From: Acidiferrobacter sp.
GTDB lineage: Bacteria; Pseudomonadota; Gammaproteobacteria; Arenicellales; UBA868
DNA length: 6,062 nucleotides
Reading direction: 5' to 3'
Assembly: GCA_002694065.1 (NCBI GenBank)
Contig: NZKZ01000026.1
Span: forward strand, 1 to 6,062
The notes beneath the pieces were generated by a model. That model did no database searches. It was not told where the DNA came from and worked only from the letters and a program-made list of their open reading frames with translations. The position numbers were made by a program, and so were the translations under genes. Shown here one piece after another: positions 1 to 6,062 of this stretch (positions are counted from its first letter, which is position 1; each line of letters starts with the position of its first letter).

Positions 1-1238
1 TTCAGTCTTTCTTCTTCCGGCATGACGATCGAGCGCCTCTCGACGCCCATGATGACCTTGTCTTTAGCCAGTTCGAACTGCTCCATCGATACCTTTCGTC
101 GGCTCGCACGAGCCGCAAACAGGGCCGCTTCATTGACGAGGTTGGCAAGATCCGCGCCAGAAAATCCCGGGGTTCCGCGGGCAATAATGGCTGCATCTAC
201 ATCACTGTCGATCGGCACTTTGCGCATATGCACTTTGAGGATCGCTTCGCGACCGCGGATATCGGGCAGAGGGACATGCACCTGACGATCGAAGCGCCCC
301 GGCCGCAACAGTGCAGGATCCAGAACATCCGGGCGGTTGGTTGCGGCAATCACGATAATCCCTTCATTGCCCTCAAACCCATCCATTTCCACAAGCAACT
401 GATTCAGGGTCTGCTCACGCTCGTCATGACCCCCACCAAGGCCTGCACCGCGTTGGCGCCCTACGGCGTCGATCTCATCGATAAAGATGATGCAGGGCGC
501 GTTCTTTTTAGCCTGCTCAAACATGTCCCGCACTCGGGAGGCACCGACGCCCACGAACATTTCGACAAAATCTGAACCCGAGATTGTGAAGAACGGGACC
601 TTGGCTTCCCCGGCGATAGCTCTCGCGAGAAGCGTTTTGCCCGTTCCCGGACTTCCTGTCATCAACACCCCGCGCGGAATTCTTCCACCCAACTTCTGAA
701 AACGCGAGGGATCCTGGAGAAATTCCACCAGTTCCCCGACTTCTTCCTTGGCCTCATCAACCCCTGCCACATCCTCAAAGGTGACGTTGTTCTTATCCTC
801 CGTCAGCATCCGAGCCTTGCTCTTGCCGAAACTCAATGCGCCGCGGCCACCTCCGCCTTGCATCTGGCGCATGAAGAAGATCCAGACGCCGATCAGCAGA
901 AGCAACGGGAACCAACTGATGAAGATCTGCATCAGCAGTGAAGGCTCTTCTTCCTTTTGCGCCTTAATCACAATATCGGCTTTGAGAAGATCGTTGACCA
1001 GGCCAGGATCGCCCGGCGAATAGGTGACATATCTTTCGCCGTTTCGGCCCCTGATGTAAATCGTGGCCCCGTCAATCGTGACCTGCTCTACTGAGCCTCG
1101 TTCCACCTCATCCAGAAACACCGAGTAATCGATCTCCTGACCCGCCCGGTTTTGCTCCGGCGCGAAGTTATTAAATACCGCCATCAGAACCATTGCGATG
1201 ACGAGCCAAAGGACCAAATTCTTGGTTAAATTATTCAT
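1..1238 (-). CDS. ftsH: ATP-dependent zinc metalloprotease FtsH (HflB), 3' end cut by window edge
   Basis: Inner-membrane AAA+ protease that forms hexamers and degrades misfolded membrane proteins and short-lived regulators (in E. coli sigma-32, LpxC, lambda CII). The start is ATG at 1238-1236, and about 412 codons are visible without a stop. In order I see: a transmembrane segment near residues 7-25; a periplasmic domain; a second transmembrane segment near 105-123; a Gly-rich linker; Walker A GSPGTGKT at 195-202; Walker B IIFIDEID with D254 and E255; the second region of homology ending LLRPGRFDR, whose R312 and R315 match the known E. coli arginine fingers in identity and number. The frame leaves the window at MPEEERL, just before the expected HEXXH zinc site, so the protease domain (about 230 residues in E. 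coli) is not visible. The gene follows rlmE by 88 bp on the same strand. A GAAGG lies only 3 nt before the start. Identification is near certain; the only oddity is Ser for the usual Pro in Walker A. Confidence 0.97.
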   Translation of the reverse strand, partial: MNNLTKNLVLWLVIAMVLMAVFNNFAPEQNRAGQEIDYSVFLDEVERGSVEQVTIDGATIYIRGRNGERYVTYSPGDPGLVNDLLKADIVIKAQKEEEPSLLMQIFISWFPLLLLIGVWIFFMRQMQGGGGRGALSFGKSKARMLTEDKNNVTFEDVAGVDEAKEEVGELVEFLQDPSRFQKLGGRIPRGVLMTGSPGTGKTLLARAIAGEAKVPFFTISGSDFVEMFVGVGASRVRDMFEQAKKNAPCIIFIDEIDAVGRQRGAGLGGGHDEREQTLNQLLVEMDGFEGNEGIIVIAATNRPDVLDPALLRPGRFDRQVHVPLPDIRGREAILKVHMRKVPIDSDVDAAIIARGTPGFSGADLANLVNEAALFAARASRRKVSMEQFELAKDKVIMGVERRSIVMPEEERL

Positions 1239-1326
1239 AAGCCTTCAATGATCAAACTTCAGTCAACAATCAGATCTTCAGAAATCCGCAGTGCGATCAG
1301 CGATCCTAAGATTTTGAGAGTTTTTG

Positions 1327-1974
1327 CTAAGAAACACAAACTTCTTCCCTGTCCAGCGGTTGTCGGGCAACAAAATAGGCCTCGGCACTCTTCGCACGTG
1401 AAGCGTCCGGCTTTCTGACCCGAACGACAGAAAATGCTTGCTCCACTTTGTGGCGTAATGCATCAGCCTGTTCCCCTTCAAAAAACTTTCCGACGAACAC
1501 CCCTTTTGGACCCAAATGCCGCAATGCGAACTGGACTGCCGCGAGCACCAGATCTGCCATCGCCGTCTGGTCGACGCTGGATATACCGGTAAGATTGGGG
1601 GCTAAATCAGAGATTACAAGGTCTGCCGGCCGCTCGCCGAGCGCCTCACTTAGCTCTTTTACGACTGAATCCTGGAGAAAATCGCCCTTGATACCCGTTA
1701 CTCCAGAAATCTTCCCCATATCGAGTCGATCTACCGCAACCACAATACCCGTCGAGCCGACCTTTGCTGCCGCATATTGACTCCAGCTGCCCGGCGCCGC
1801 TCCAAGATCAACGACGGACATGCCTGTACGCAGGAGGCGTTCCTTCTCATCGAGCTGTTGCAGTTTATAGGCAGCGCGGGAGCGATAGTCACTTTCCCTG
1901 GCTTTCTTGACGTAGGGATCCCGATTCTGTCGTGCCGCCCAGTTCCGAGATCTTGAAGCGCGTTTAGAACCCAT
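1327..1974 (-). CDS. rlmE: 23S rRNA (uridine2552-2'-O)-methyltransferase RlmE (RrmJ/FtsJ)
   Basis: SAM-dependent enzyme that methylates the 2'-OH of U2552 in the A loop of 23S rRNA, a late step in 50S assembly. The protein has 215 residues (E. coli 209) with a basic N-terminal tail. The SAM-binding motif DLGAAPGSWSQ is at 56-66. The catalytic K-D-K-E tetrad is complete: K37 in RSRAAYKL, D123 in ISDLAPN, K163 in VGKFFEGE and E198 in SRAKSAEAY, each one position before the E. coli residues K38, D124, K164 and E199. That collinearity also supports the ATG at 1974. It lies upstream of ftsH on the same strand, the E. coli order, so cotranscription is likely. It is divergent from yhbY with 54 bp between the two start codons. 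No well-placed Shine-Dalgarno: the nearest AGGA is about 15 nt before the ATG. Confidence 0.97.
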   Translation of the reverse strand: MGSKRASRSRNWAARQNRDPYVKKARESDYRSRAAYKLQQLDEKERLLRTGMSVVDLGAAPGSWSQYAAAKVGSTGIVVAVDRLDMGKISGVTGIKGDFLQDSVVKELSEALGERPADLVISDLAPNLTGISSVDQTAMADLVLAAVQFALRHLGPKGVFVGKFFEGEQADALRHKVEQAFSVVRVRKPDASRAKSAEAYFVARQPLDREEVCVS

Positions 1975-2028
1975 CGTGTGTCAGTGTTATCCTGTGACCC
2001 AGGCGTTAATCGATTTATCCAGACCCCC

Positions 2029-2319
2029 ATGAAGCTGAGCGGAAAACAACTCAACCACCTGCGATCTCTGGCACACCATCTTAAGCCAGTGGTCACCGTG
2101 GGCGCCGCCGGCGTCACACCCGCCGTCGCTTCCGAACTCGAGGGTGCTCTCACCAGTCATGAGCTGGTAAAGATCCGCTTGCCCTCTCTGGGGAAAAGCG
2201 AGAAACGCGAACTGCTGGAGCGCCTGTGCACGATGACCGGATCCTCCTCTGTACAACTGATTGGCCGCATGGGCGTTGCATTTCGTACTTCGCCCGCCCA
2301 GTTAATTCAGCTCCCCTGA
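2029..2319 (+). CDS. yhbY: YhbY-family ribosome assembly RNA-binding protein (CRM domain)
   Basis: Small single-domain CRM protein that associates with the pre-50S particle in E. coli; the fold binds structured RNA. The 96-residue product matches YhbY (97 residues) end to end: a start like MKLSGKQLNHLRSLAH, the LKPVVTVGAAGVT segment carrying the GxxG-type loop (around residues 19-28), HELVKIRLP in the middle, and IGRMGVAFR near the C terminus. The open frame extends upstream to a GTG at 1978, but the added 17 residues have no counterpart in the family, and 2029 gives the usual family length, so I place the start there. No Shine-Dalgarno is visible (the bases before the ATG are pyrimidine-rich). 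It is divergent from rlmE, a conserved neighbourhood joining two large-subunit factors, and is followed after 26 bp by the NRDE gene. Confidence 0.95.
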   Translation: MKLSGKQLNHLRSLAHHLKPVVTVGAAGVTPAVASELEGALTSHELVKIRLPSLGKSEKRELLERLCTMTGSSSVQLIGRMGVAFRTSPAQLIQLP

Positions 2320-2345
2320 GATTCTAACCACCCTCTGTCTGGGCT

Positions 2346-3134
2346 ATGTGTTTTGTCGCTGTTGCACTGGGTGTCACTAAAAACTTCCCGTTAATTCTCG
2401 CGGCCAACCGTGATGAATTTTTTTCACGGCCGGCTGAACCCATGACCCGTTGGACCGAGAACCCCGGCATCATCGCGGGTCGTGACCTGAGCGCCGGCGG
2501 TACCTGGCTTGGATTGTCGCAGGAGGGCCGCTTTGCCGCGCTGACAAACTGCGGAACGGACACCGTCTCGAGAAAACCCGGCACGGTATCGCGGGGGATG
2601 ATCGTAAGAGATTTTCTGCTGGGACACGATGATACTGTGCATGACATCAAGAGCGGTGCCCTCGCACATCGATCTGATTACGGAGGATTCAACCTGATCG
2701 CCGGAACCCCCTCAAAGGTGTCAATCTTAAGTAACGTGACCTCGTTCCATAGTTCTGAAAGCTCGGGCGTATTCGTATTGAGTAATTGCCCGCCTCATAT
2801 TGAGTGGCCTAAAACCCGTGTCGGGGCCAAAAGGTTTTCAGAGCTGCTCCGGTTTTCAGAGGGATCCGGAGGCAAAGAGGGGTTGAAGAATGTCCTCTTT
2901 GAATTTCTTGCCGATTCCACGCCGGTAGAGACTCCTTCCAAGGAGCGCGACGACCGCGCCTTGTCCAGTCCCTTAGAACGAGTGGTATTCGTCAACGGAA
3001 GTCACTATGGCACTAGAGCAAGCAGCGTCATCATCGTGGATCAACATGGGCATGCCGCATTCTACGAAAGAACCTTTGATAGTGACGGGCAGTTGGTTCT
3101 TGAAAGTGACGAGCGCCTTGAGTTCAATAAATAG
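2346..3134 (+). CDS. NRDE family protein (TANGO2-like, Ntn-hydrolase-type fold)
   Basis: Member of the NRDE/TANGO2 family. The signature NRDE is at residues 21-24, after the N-terminal MCFVAVAL, followed by AGRD (44-47), GGTWLG (51-56), FAALTN, a VSRG (81-84), GGFNLIAG (113-120), FVLSN (143-147), EWPKTRVG (153-160) and YGTRASSVIIVD (221-232), in the family's usual order. The length of 262 is normal. Cys2 would become N-terminal after Met removal, which fits the Ntn-hydrolase relationship proposed for the family, though no enzymatic activity is established. Animal TANGO2/HRG-9 homologues have been linked to haem trafficking; whether the bacterial protein does this is inference. No signal peptide or membrane segment is seen, so it is probably cytoplasmic. 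The ATG at 2346 is fixed by the conserved MC start. It lies 26 bp after yhbY on the same strand and probably shares its transcript. No Shine-Dalgarno is visible. Confidence 0.92.
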   Translation: MCFVAVALGVTKNFPLILAANRDEFFSRPAEPMTRWTENPGIIAGRDLSAGGTWLGLSQEGRFAALTNCGTDTVSRKPGTVSRGMIVRDFLLGHDDTVHDIKSGALAHRSDYGGFNLIAGTPSKVSILSNVTSFHSSESSGVFVLSNCPPHIEWPKTRVGAKRFSELLRFSEGSGGKEGLKNVLFEFLADSTPVETPSKERDDRALSSPLERVVFVNGSHYGTRASSVIIVDQHGHAAFYERTFDSDGQLVLESDERLEFNK

Positions 3135-3162
3135 CGCTCACCATTAAACACAGAGCTGCGGT

Positions 3163-3789
3163 TTACTGCCTGCCCAATAGTCGGCTCGCGGAATCAGCCA
3201 GCTTCTTTCGCCCGATAAATATCTGCCACTTGCGGCCGCCAAGTTCATGAAAAAGATAGGCGGCGCGCACACCGGCCAAAAGCACTGAGCGCACCTTGAG
3301 AACAATATCCTCGTCTTTCAGATGCTGCTCGCTGCCCCGGATGATGATCTTCGGTGTGAGCAGGCTCAGTGTTGCTGAATAAATTTCCGCAAGGGCAGAG
3401 ATTCCTTCGGGCGAAACCAGGTCCAGGATCGTCCCTCCATCACGTATTTCGTCCAGTTGAGCACGAAGCCGTGATGCAGTCGTGGTGTCACGCCTCAACC
3501 GCTTCTGGATATCGATCATGGCAATCGCGTACCGCAATCGTTCGACCGCCGAGGGATCAGGATTCTTTCGTGCGAGATCAGGCAAGCCCGCATAGACGCC
3601 CTGGACTCCGCCCAATGCAATCTCGGGGTCAGTTTGATTCACGACCAGAATGCTCTCTAGCGCGCAGCGCAAGGGTTCCGGCTGAGCGTGGCCCCGTCGG
3701 GCGAGTTCCTGTGCCAACAGGGCGCATTGACAGACTCCCGCAAGCGCCAGAACACGCTGTTCGGTTAAGCCGCGTTCCCGGCTGCTCAT
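3163..3789 (-). CDS. hflD: High frequency lysogenization protein HflD homologue
   Basis: Peripheral inner-membrane protein. In E. coli it binds the lambda CII activator and favours its removal; its normal cellular role is unclear. The product has 208 residues (E. coli 213) and matches at both ends: RVLALAGVCQCALLAQELA with RRGH near residues 12-34, and VRSVLLAGVRAAYLFHELGG followed by FIGRKKLADSASRLL at the C terminus. The middle is more diverged, mainly helical in character, with charged stretches and no membrane segment. The ATG at 3789 puts the conserved GVCQ at the same distance from the start as in E. coli. A GAGGA lies only 1-2 nt before the ATG, and a 5-bp hairpin sits 12 nt upstream. 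In E. coli hflD is next to mnmA (trmU) and purB; here it follows an oxidoreductase gene by 39 bp instead. Its 3' end faces the NRDE gene. Confidence 0.93.
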   Translation of the reverse strand: MSSRERGLTEQRVLALAGVCQCALLAQELARRGHAQPEPLRCALESILVVNQTDPEIALGGVQGVYAGLPDLARKNPDPSAVERLRYAIAMIDIQKRLRRDTTTASRLRAQLDEIRDGGTILDLVSPEGISALAEIYSATLSLLTPKIIIRGSEQHLKDEDIVLKVRSVLLAGVRAAYLFHELGGRKWQIFIGRKKLADSASRLLGRQ

Positions 3790-3801
3790 ATCCTCGAGCT
3801 C

Positions 3802-3815
3802 AGCGGAATGCCGCT
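3802..3815 (-). other. Small hairpin between the oxidoreductase and hflD
   Basis: AGCGG and CCGCT form a perfect 5-bp stem with a 4-nt loop, wholly within the 39-bp spacer and 12 nt before the hflD start. On the transcribed strand it is followed by GAGCTC and not by a U-run, so it is not an intrinsic terminator. It could modestly affect hflD translation or be chance. Confidence 0.3.
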
Positions 3816-3828
3816 TCTTGAACAGTCG

Positions 3829-4785
3829 TCAAAGCGAATGCAAAGACTCATCGATACGTTGGCGGACCTCGTGTGCCACCTGCAACGCCCGCACACCCGT
3901 CTCGCCGTCGACAACTGGGTCCCGACCACTCCTGACGCAGTCAACAAAATCCTCAAGTTCTGCATCCAGTGGGGGGCGCGGCGTCACCTGGATTGATTCA
4001 CTGATGATCGGCGCAAAACCACCCTCCTCGGGCCGCACCCCTGGGCGCGCCACATCGATCTGTTGGTCATCGAAATTGAGAGCGAGGTAGCAAGACTCCG
4101 CGAAAACACGGATTCTGCGGAATTTCTTGGAGGAGACGCGGCTGGCTGTCACATTGACCACTGCGCCATCTTCGAACTCCAATCGGGCATTGGCGATATC
4201 TACATGATCAGTGATGACGCGCGCTCCGACTGCGGAGATATAACGGAGCTCTGACGGCACGAGGGAAAGCACGATGTCGATGTCATGAATCATCAAGTCC
4301 GTAACAACATCGACATCGGTGGCTCGCGCGACAAATTCTCCCAGGCGATGCACCTCCATAAACCGGGGTCGATCCAATTCCTCAGCAAGCCGAACGACCC
4401 CGGCATTGAACCTTTCGAGATGACCGATCTGCAACAGGGTTCCGCTTTGTTTCGCAAGATCCACAATTGCCCTGGCATCCTCCAGAGTGTGGGCCACCGG
4501 TTTTTCCAGCAACACTGGAATTCTCTTATCCAGAAACGGTTCCGCAATCTCGCGGTGAAGCGAGGTCGGTACTACGATGCTCACGGCATCGACGCTCTCC
4601 AGCAGCCCATCCAGATCCTGTACGAAATTGCACTCACATTCGCTGGCGATCTGACTTCCCCGCTCGGCATTCGTATCCATGACCGCCACCAGATTGACGC
4701 TTGGCATTCTGTGGTAGATCCGGGCATGGATAGAGCCAAGATAGCCGACCCCAACCACACCCACTCGCAACGCTTTTTCAGTCAT
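3829..4785 (-). CDS. Gfo/Idh/MocA family NAD(P)-dependent oxidoreductase, possibly acting on a nucleotide sugar
   Basis: 318-residue soluble dehydrogenase with the two-domain family layout. The N-terminal Rossmann fold begins RVGVVGVGYLGSIHA, with GxGxxG at 12-17 and an acidic residue after the second strand (VMD at 35-37) that suggests NAD preference. The EKP motif is at 94-96 (K95, the usual catalytic Lys), followed by GHLERFN at 121-127. The C-terminal substrate domain has D163-x3-H167 in DLMIHDID, the typical Asp/His pair of the family. The GHxERFN segment and overall look are closest, from memory, to sugar-nucleotide 3-dehydrogenases such as WlbA or GnnA, but the substrate cannot be fixed from sequence alone. 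The start at 4785 is the only Met upstream of the Rossmann motif; no Shine-Dalgarno precedes it. It is first in a probable two-gene unit with hflD and is divergent from ltaE. No aminotransferase or lipid A gene is present to confirm a sugar pathway. Confidence 0.9.
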   Translation of the reverse strand: MTEKALRVGVVGVGYLGSIHARIYHRMPSVNLVAVMDTNAERGSQIASECECNFVQDLDGLLESVDAVSIVVPTSLHREIAEPFLDKRIPVLLEKPVAHTLEDARAIVDLAKQSGTLLQIGHLERFNAGVVRLAEELDRPRFMEVHRLGEFVARATDVDVVTDLMIHDIDIVLSLVPSELRYISAVGARVITDHVDIANARLEFEDGAVVNVTASRVSSKKFRRIRVFAESCYLALNFDDQQIDVARPGVRPEEGGFAPIISESIQVTPRPPLDAELEDFVDCVRSGRDPVVDGETGVRALQVAHEVRQRIDESLHSL

Positions 4786-4978
4786 GATTAACAGTACTCA
4801 ACTACACAAAAATACGTGTCGCAATCTGGCAAACTTAAACCGGACTTTATCTCCTAGATTCCCTGGAGTGTGGCACAATGATTTGATCGACAGACTAGCG
4901 GCGCAATAAACATTTCACGTCAGCGCCGACATTACCGTTCAATATTCACCTCGGCAAGCCCCAAGAACCTTCTTTTCT
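4786..4978. other. Divergent intergenic region between the oxidoreductase and ltaE
   Basis: This 193-bp gap is the longest in the window and should carry divergent promoters for the oxidoreductase-hflD pair and for ltaE. It is visibly more AT-rich than the flanking genes, especially near 4800-4860. I see a short inverted repeat, ACAC (4804-4807) and GTGT (4816-4819), around an A-rich loop, which is too weak to call an operator. No RNA gene, riboswitch or small coding frame with family resemblance is evident. Confidence 0.5.
4883..4910 (+). promoter_or_regulatory. Possible sigma-70-type promoter for ltaE
   Basis: TTGATC (4883-4888) is followed after 16 nt by AATAAA (4905-4910), inside the divergent gap between the oxidoreductase and ltaE. 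It would give a leader of about 60 nt. Both boxes are imperfect, so this is only the best candidate seen by eye. A promoter must lie somewhere in or near this gap because ltaE has no upstream gene on its strand. Confidence 0.2.
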
Positions 4979-6007
4979 ATGAGCACAATTATCGATTTTC
5001 GTAGCGACACAGTGACTCGGCCTTCCTCAGGGATGCGTCAGGCTATGGCCGACGCACCTGTAGGGGACGATGTCTACGGTGATGATCCAACAGTCAATCG
5101 CCTGGAAGCAAAGGCCGCAGAATTGCTCGGGCAGGAATCAGGCCTGTTTGTGACAAGCGGCACGCAAGGCAATTTGCTTGCGATCCTCACGCACTGCCAG
5201 CGTGGCGAGGAGTACATTGCGGGCACAAAGGCTCACGCCTACCTCGAAGAAGGCGGCGGCGGTGCAGTACTGGCAAGCGTTCAGCCACAGCCCATCGAAA
5301 ACCGACCTGACGGTACCCTGGATCTTGAGGCGGTCCGGACGGCCATCAAGCCGGATGACTTTCACCTCGCGATCACGAGACTGTTCTGTCTCGAGAATAC
5401 CTTCTTTGGTACGCCCTTGCCGATCGATTACCTATCTGAAGCCAAGGCGTTAGCTACGGAACACAACTTGCAGTTCCATCTGGATGGAGCACGGATCTTT
5501 AACGCAGCGGTGAGTGGCGGAATCGCCCCGGACGCTATCGGAAGATTGTTCGATTCGGTCTCCGCTTGCCTGTCCAAAGGTCTTGGCGCACCCATCGGCA
5601 GCGTATTGACGGGCTCACAGGATTTTATCCAGCGAGCCCGGCGCTGGCGAAAGATGCTCGGGGGCGGTACCCGACAAGTGGGCATCCTTGCTGCAGCTGG
5701 TCTATACGCTCTAGAACATAACGTTGAACGCCTGGCAGAGGACCATGAGCACGCTGCGCGTCTTGCCGAGGGACTTGGAAAGATTGAGGAAATCGAAGTG
5801 CACCCTGCCCATCAACGTACCAATATGGTCTTTGTTTCCCTGTCGAAGTCAAAGGAGGAGTGTCTCGCTAGTTTTATGCGTGACCGCGGAATACTCCTGA
5901 CTGTAGAAGAAAATCCTATTCGCCTGGTGACTCACCTGGATATTGGACGCAAGGATATTGACGAGACAGTCGACGCCTTCAAGGAATACTTTCGCCGGGC
6001 AGCATAA
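4979..6007 (+). CDS. ltaE: Low-specificity L-threonine (L-allo-threonine) aldolase, PLP-dependent
   Basis: Cytosolic fold-type I PLP enzyme that cleaves L-allo-threonine and L-threonine to glycine and acetaldehyde. The 342-residue product (E. coli LtaE 333) is similar throughout. The N-terminal DFRSDTVTRPS and VGDDVYGDDPTVN (28-40) are diagnostic. Further motifs are SGTQGN (60-65, cofactor phosphate contacts), H86 in AHAYLEEGGG (equivalent to the active-site His83 of E. coli), HLDGARIFNA with D169 and R172, the Schiff-base lysine K200 in CLSKGLGAPIGS, the RRWRKMLGGGTRQ segment (221-233) and R315 in IRLVTHLD, which would hold the substrate carboxylate. All catalytic positions are intact. The ATG at 4979 places the conserved start a few residues in from the N terminus. 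No Shine-Dalgarno is visible; the leader ends in a pyrimidine-rich run. It has its own upstream region shared divergently with the oxidoreductase, and no downstream gene is seen before the window ends. Confidence 0.96.
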   Translation: MSTIIDFRSDTVTRPSSGMRQAMADAPVGDDVYGDDPTVNRLEAKAAELLGQESGLFVTSGTQGNLLAILTHCQRGEEYIAGTKAHAYLEEGGGGAVLASVQPQPIENRPDGTLDLEAVRTAIKPDDFHLAITRLFCLENTFFGTPLPIDYLSEAKALATEHNLQFHLDGARIFNAAVSGGIAPDAIGRLFDSVSACLSKGLGAPIGSVLTGSQDFIQRARRWRKMLGGGTRQVGILAAAGLYALEHNVERLAEDHEHAARLAEGLGKIEEIEVHPAHQRTNMVFVSLSKSKEECLASFMRDRGILLTVEENPIRLVTHLDIGRKDIDETVDAFKEYFRRAA

Positions 6008-6062
6008 TCGCCCTAACGCCCCGTTATAGGTGCTCTGGGTCCCAATCGCGGCCTCTGTGCTC

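Noticed and set aside
1239..1326. Possible separate ftsH promoter from a TTGACT on the minus strand
   Set aside because: No acceptable -10 box lies 16-18 nt downstream, and ftsH can be read from the rlmE transcript.
1978..2028. Upstream GTG start for yhbY adding 17 residues
   Set aside because: The extension has no match to the family, and the ATG at 2029 gives the normal length and N terminus.
1731..2153. 140-codon minus-strand open frame spanning the rlmE 5' end and yhbY
   Set aside because: It overlaps two conserved genes in other frames and its translation looks like low-quality shadow sequence.
3369..3821. 150-codon plus-strand open frame opposite hflD
   Set aside because: It lies antisense to a well-supported gene, has no recognisable family motifs and is rich in Arg, Pro and Ser, as expected for a shadow frame in GC-rich DNA.
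4285..4791. 168-codon plus-strand open frame opposite the oxidoreductase
   Set aside because: The complementary strand has all the conserved Gfo/Idh motifs; this frame shows none of any family and is best explained as a shadow.
4871..4888. TGGCAC followed by TTGAT, resembling a sigma-54 promoter
   Set aside because: The spacing is off by one and the essential GC at the -12 element is GA, so the core requirements are not met.
5997..6013. GGGC/GCCC pairing at the end of ltaE as a terminator
   Set aside because: The stem is only 4 bp with a 9-nt loop and no U-run follows.

Overview
The window reads as ordinary chromosomal core DNA from a gammaproteobacterium, moderately GC-rich by eye. The taxonomic hint comes from gene content and order: rlmE followed by ftsH on one strand with yhbY divergent beside them is the arrangement known from E. 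coli and relatives, and HflD is a family largely confined to Gammaproteobacteria. I see no transposase, integrase, phage gene, tRNA, rRNA, CRISPR array or plasmid function.

Layout. Minus strand, left part: ftsH (membrane AAA+ protease, cut by the window's left edge just before its zinc protease site), preceded by rlmE (23S rRNA U2552 2'-O-methyltransferase). Plus strand, middle: yhbY (CRM-domain protein of the 50S subunit), then, 26 bp later, a gene for an NRDE/TANGO2-family protein. Minus strand, right-centre: a Gfo/Idh/MocA-type NAD(P)-dependent oxidoreductase, then, 39 bp downstream, hflD. The NRDE gene and hflD converge across 28 bp. Plus strand, right end: a low-specificity L-threonine aldolase (ltaE), divergent from the oxidoreductase across a 193-bp gap. 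All six complete genes are intact, with no frameshift seen, and recognisable catalytic residues are in place wherever the family has known ones.

Functional links. rlmE and yhbY both act on the large ribosomal subunit, and rlmE-ftsH is a known heat-shock operon in E. coli. FtsH (HflB) and HflD are both host factors that control stability of the lambda CII protein in E. coli, and here they lie within about 2 kb of each other, although in different transcription units. The NRDE protein, the oxidoreductase and the threonine aldolase have no obvious pathway link to these or to each other.

I did not find a convincing novel system. The points most worth a second look are the pairing of hflD with a sugar-nucleotide-like oxidoreductase instead of its usual partner mnmA, the tandem of yhbY with an NRDE/TANGO2 gene, and the lack of well-placed Shine-Dalgarno sequences at all seven start codons. 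There is no gene-free stretch over 300 bases; the longest gap is 4786-4978.
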